From an uncultured Lachnospiraceae bacterium (GTDB lineage: Bacteria > Bacillota > Clostridia > Lachnospirales > Lachnospiraceae), in assembly GCA_910587935.1 (NCBI GenBank), contig CAJUNP010000007.1:31835-95834 (forward strand): a DNA stretch of 64,000 bases, in the 5' to 3' direction. Below are positions 61,228 through 64,000 of this stretch, piece after piece. Position 1 is the stretch's first letter, and every line of letters begins with the position of its first letter. The notes under the pieces are model-generated. The model saw nothing but the letters and a program-made list of their open reading frames with translations. It had not been told where the DNA came from and did no database searches. The position numbers and the translations under genes are program-made.

Positions 61228-62391
61228 TTATTTTAAACTTTTTGGGACTTTCCGTTTTGCACCGCCTTTACCATTGCGCCGATTAACGTCTTCTCTCACC
61301 AGCGCGTATATTGTAGCCGCCAGGGGAATAAACAGAAGCATTCCCAAAATCCCCATCATGCTGCCGCCCACGCTGACCGCCACAAGAACCCAGATAGAGG
61401 GCAGTCCCACGGAATTGCCTACCACATGCGGATAGATCAGATTGCCTTCGATCTGCTGAATCACCAGGAACAAAATCAGGAACCAGAACGCTTTTACCGG
61501 ATCTTCTATCAGAATGAGAAATACGCCCACCGCGCATCCGATAAACGCGCCCACAATAGGAATCAACGCAGTAAATGCAACCAACACGCCGATCAATACC
61601 GCATACGGCAGACCGCAGACAGGCATTACTACGATAAACATACATCCTAAAATCACCGCTTCCAGGCACTGCCCGGAAATAAAGCTGCTGAAATTCTTAT
61701 ACAGCATACCGGCTACTTTTTTCACATTCAGGTATACGGATTCTTTCAGATAAGCGGAAAGCACACGGTCCGTCTGATTTTCCAGCTTTTCTTTCTGGGA
61801 AAGAATATAAAAAGCAAAAATAACCGAAACCACCGCGTTGATGACTCCGCCTACAATACTGCTTGCAACGGAAACCGTCGAAGTAATAACGCTTAAAAAA
61901 CCGCTTTTCAAAAACTCCGCAATGGCGGAAATAACCGTATTCCAGTCAAACTCTATCGTTTCCAGCTTTTCCAGGCGTTTCAGCACATCCGGATAGGCTG
62001 CCAGCTGCGTTTCCAGCCAGGCAATGGAGTTCTTCGTAAATATGGGTATCTGCGCTCCGATTTCGCTTAATGTACGTATAATCTGGGGAATTACCGTCAC
62101 ACATACCAGCGTAATAACCAGTCCCAGCAAAAGCACCGACAGCAAAATACTTGCGGAACGCTTTATTTTCAGGGCAGCTTTTCCTTTGGCACGTGCAAAC
62201 AGAAGCTTTTCTACCTTTTTCATAAGAAGATTGATCACAAAAGCAATGGCGCCGCCAATAATAAAGGGCCTTAAAAAGCTCATAAGAAGCACAATAATAT
62301 GCAATACTTCCCTGCTGTATAAAATACATAAAACAACGACCGCCGTAAATAAAATCAATCCCCGGATGCTTTTCAATTTTTGTTTATCCAT
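61228..62391 (-). CDS. AI-2E-family (PerM-like) transporter
   Basis: 387 residues, about eight membrane segments. PVCGLPYAVLIGVLVAFTAL and IPIVGAFIGCAVGVFLILIE, then IEGNLIYPHVVGNSVGLPSI are hallmarks of the AI-2E/PerM family; members export autoinducer-2 or act as Na+/H+ antiporters or sporulation proteins. The substrate cannot be told. It follows pepD by 23 bases on the same strand. Confidence 0.9.
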   Translation of the reverse strand: MDKQKLKSIRGLILFTAVVVLCILYSREVLHIIVLLMSFLRPFIIGGAIAFVINLLMKKVEKLLFARAKGKAALKIKRSASILLSVLLLGLVITLVCVTVIPQIIRTLSEIGAQIPIFTKNSIAWLETQLAAYPDVLKRLEKLETIEFDWNTVISAIAEFLKSGFLSVITSTVSVASSIVGGVINAVVSVIFAFYILSQKEKLENQTDRVLSAYLKESVYLNVKKVAGMLYKNFSSFISGQCLEAVILGCMFIVVMPVCGLPYAVLIGVLVAFTALIPIVGAFIGCAVGVFLILIEDPVKAFWFLILFLVIQQIEGNLIYPHVVGNSVGLPSIWVLVAVSVGGSMMGILGMLLFIPLAATIYALVREDVNRRNGKGGAKRKVPKSLK

Positions 62392-62414
62392 GGCTTCTCC
62401 TTATCAGTCCTGTA

Positions 62415-63866
62415 TCACAAATCTTTTTCTTTTAGAAATTCCAGTAAAAATTCCCACACCCGTTTTGTAGAAGAAACACTTAAGGTTTCTTCCGTAGTAT
62501 GGATGTCGGACATATCCGGCCCGATGGAAACGCAATCCAGGTCCTTACATTTTGCGGCAATAATTCCACACTCCAGACCTGCGTGGATTGCGGCAATCTC
62601 CGGCTTCTTCCCATACATCCTTTCATATACGCGGACCATTTTTTCACGAAGAGGCGAATCCTTTCTGTAAGACCATCCCGGATAATCGCCTGATATCTCC
62701 ACCGCGGCGCCCGCCAGAAATGCCAGTGCCTCCAGACGCCGGATCAAATTCTGCTTGGCGCTTTCCAGAGAACTTCTGACGGAAAATTCCATATACAGTT
62801 CTTCTTTCATCGTAAGAATACCCAGATTCAGCGATGTCTCCACCAGTCCTTCTATATCGGCGCTCATTGCCTGCACGCCGTTCGGAACGCCGTTTAAAAA
62901 CGCCGCCGCTCTTTTATACGTTTCGCCTGTAACGGCGGAACTCGTTACGGAATCCCTCTCTACGGCCATATCTATACATACGCCGGGATCTTTTACCGCC
63001 AGCTCCCGTTTCCAGTTCTGCTCCATATTCCGAACCGTTTCCGTAAATTTTTCTAAAATATCCGGTTTCAAAATCAAAAGGGCAGTCGTCTCCCTTGGAA
63101 TGGCATTGTCTGCAAGGCCGCCTTCAAGCTCTGCAAGAGCAACGCCTTCCAGTTCTGCAAGCTCCCACAAAAGTCTTCCCATCAGACCGTTAGAATTGCC
63201 TCTCTCTTTATGGATTTCGGCGCCGGAATGACCTCCCGTAAGTCCCTTTACAGTCACCCTGCAGGCAGTTCCCGCCGCCTGCTCCTTATGCAGAGGAAGG
63301 CTGCACTTAACCCGCGCTCCGCCCGCACAGCTGGCCCAGAAAATCCCTTCTTCCTCAGAATCCAGGTTTAAGAGTCTGCGGCTTTTTAACATAGACAAAT
63401 CAAGTCCCCTCGCTCCGTCCATTCCCACTTCCTCATCCACCGTAATTACGATCTCCAGACGCGGATGCGCGATTGTGTCAGAGTCAAGAAGCGCCAGCGC
63501 ATACGCCACGGCAATTCCGTCGTCGCCACCAAGGCTGGTTCCCTTTGCATAAATCTTATCGCCGTCCAGCGCGGGCTGCAGCCCGTCCTTTTTAAGATCA
63601 AGCGCACAGTCCGGTTTTTTCACCGCCACCATGTCCATATGTCCCTGCAGCATAACCGGCTCTTCTTTCTCGTATCCGGCGGACGCCTCTTTTACAATAA
63701 TAATATTTTTATATTCGTCCTGGATACAAAACAGGTTTCTTTTTTCGGCAAAACCCTTCAGATAATCGCTGATTTGCTCTATATTGCCGGAACCATGGGG
63801 AATCCCGCAGATTTCCTCAAAATAGTAAAATACCTTTTGCGGTTCTAATTTGTCTAATACGCGCAT
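62415..63866 (-). CDS. pepD: Aminoacyl-histidine dipeptidase (M20C)
   Basis: 483-residue zinc peptidase of the PepD/carnosinase-like M20C type. Metal and active site: LQGHMDMVAVK, GTSLGGDDGIAVAYALALLD, VTVDEEVGMDGA and the late HAGLECGII; a lid/dimer domain includes GLTGGHSGAEIHKERGN. Releases N-terminal residues from Xaa-His and other dipeptides, so it supplies amino acids. AGGAGG precedes the ATG. Confidence 0.95.
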   Translation of the reverse strand: MRVLDKLEPQKVFYYFEEICGIPHGSGNIEQISDYLKGFAEKRNLFCIQDEYKNIIIVKEASAGYEKEEPVMLQGHMDMVAVKKPDCALDLKKDGLQPALDGDKIYAKGTSLGGDDGIAVAYALALLDSDTIAHPRLEIVITVDEEVGMDGARGLDLSMLKSRRLLNLDSEEEGIFWASCAGGARVKCSLPLHKEQAAGTACRVTVKGLTGGHSGAEIHKERGNSNGLMGRLLWELAELEGVALAELEGGLADNAIPRETTALLILKPDILEKFTETVRNMEQNWKRELAVKDPGVCIDMAVERDSVTSSAVTGETYKRAAAFLNGVPNGVQAMSADIEGLVETSLNLGILTMKEELYMEFSVRSSLESAKQNLIRRLEALAFLAGAAVEISGDYPGWSYRKDSPLREKMVRVYERMYGKKPEIAAIHAGLECGIIAAKCKDLDCVSIGPDMSDIHTTEETLSVSSTKRVWEFLLEFLKEKDL

Positions 63867-63898
63867 ATCTTACCTCCTGTATACTATTCCTGGTATTA

Positions 63899-63942
63899 TA
63901 AAAAAGGCCGCTTCAAGCGACACTTTTGCAGCCGTTACGGCC
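63899..63942 (-). terminator. Hairpin terminator downstream of the right-edge tRNA
   Basis: GGCCG and CGGCC pair around a loop that has inner pairing (GCCGTAACGGC), followed by six T residues toward pepD. Confidence 0.6.
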
Positions 63943-63967
63943 TGTTTCATCTTTTTAAAGAAAAAAA

Positions 63968-64000
63968 CTCCCCGAGCAGGGCTCGAACCTGCAACAACTC
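63968..64000 (-). tRNA. Partial tRNA at the right edge, probably tRNA-Asn
   Basis: Only the T-arm GCAGG-TTCGAGC-CCTGC and 3' acceptor strand TCGGGGA with discriminator G are inside the window. The acceptor predicts a 5' TCCCCGA and the G discriminator fits tRNA-Asn; the anticodon is outside, so the identity is inferred. Confidence 0.55.

Noticed and set aside
1..64000. CRISPR arrays, complete insertion sequences, prophage, T-box or purine/THF/c-di-GMP riboswitches
   Set aside because: I looked in every gap and saw no repeat-spacer pattern, no transposase with terminal repeats and no recognisable aptamer core.

Overview
The window looks like chromosome from an anaerobic, spore-forming, low-to-mid GC Firmicute, most likely a Lachnospiraceae member (Clostridium cluster XIVa type). 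The clues are dipicolinate synthase genes, a clostridial full-length PurL, a class A-like RNase P RNA, a dgt-dnaG-rpoD-trmK block, a fused FolB-FolK, and several families that I associate with that group (DUF5685, DUF6320-like, DUF3892, PF06541, DUF3990). No species can be named from the sequence alone. Most genes are densely packed, with Shine-Dalgarno sites and operons; GTG and TTG starts are fairly common (dnaG and a GGDEF protein are examples).

Layout. 1-6.2 kb: an AlaX editing protein cut by the left edge, then purL behind a TetR regulator and an unknown gene. 6.3-8.4 kb: an OFA-type MFS transporter, a possible small RNA with a strong terminator, and an HD hydrolase. 8.4-13.2 kb: a folate operon read leftwards (folC, folE, an HD phosphohydrolase, folP, folB-folK, tcdA). 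13.2-17.9 kb: two PF06541 membrane proteins, a PH-domain protein, a nitroreductase, pyrBI and a PHP phosphoesterase. 17.9-22.4 kb: ylmH, then a likely zinc locus (ZIP transporter and two CobW-like GTPases), then an anchored trypsin-like protease just after rnpB. 22.8-29.2 kb: nucleoside kinase, trmK, rpoD, dnaG, dgt. 29.2-33.3 kb: lrgAB behind an unusual trio (HHxxxDG acyltransferase, zinc-ribbon membrane protein, alpha/beta hydrolase). 33.4-33.6 kb: two tRNA-Leu genes. 33.7-39.8 kb: an EAL protein, a C26 peptidase, a Mbeg1-like protein and trkH-trkA. 39.9-42.4 kb: a four-gene group including a DUF5685 protein and a J-domain protein. 43.7-49 kb: a chemoreceptor, then dpaA-dpaB-asnB for spore maturation. 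49.2-53 kb: paired chromate transporters, a MATE pump, a DUF3892 protein and an OGG1-type glycosylase.

53-58 kb is the disturbed part. feoB is reduced to three colinear pieces by internal deletions and a frameshift, although its small Cys-rich partner gene is intact. Further right, an A+T-rich scar of about 1.3 kb holds fragments of a tyrosine recombinase, of a type I restriction HsdR C-terminus and of a DUF3990 ADP-ribosyltransferase-like protein beside an intact partner gene. A hemerythrin-CheX-like-REC protein lies between these two decayed zones. 57.9-64 kb: a diguanylate cyclase, rlmD, tRNA-Pro, an AI-2E family exporter, pepD and a tRNA cut by the right edge.

The observations I find most interesting are: (1) two of the three complete tRNAs have A at wobble position 34 (Leu-AAG, Pro-AGG), which implies a broadened TadA/inosine decoding system; (2) the acyltransferase/zinc-ribbon membrane protein/hydrolase cassette; (3) DUF5685 looking like a diverged squalene/phytoene-synthase fold protein; (4) an HD phosphohydrolase inside the folate operon that could supply the missing dephosphorylation step; (5) a candidate orphan small RNA; and (6) the restriction/recombinase/ART scar.
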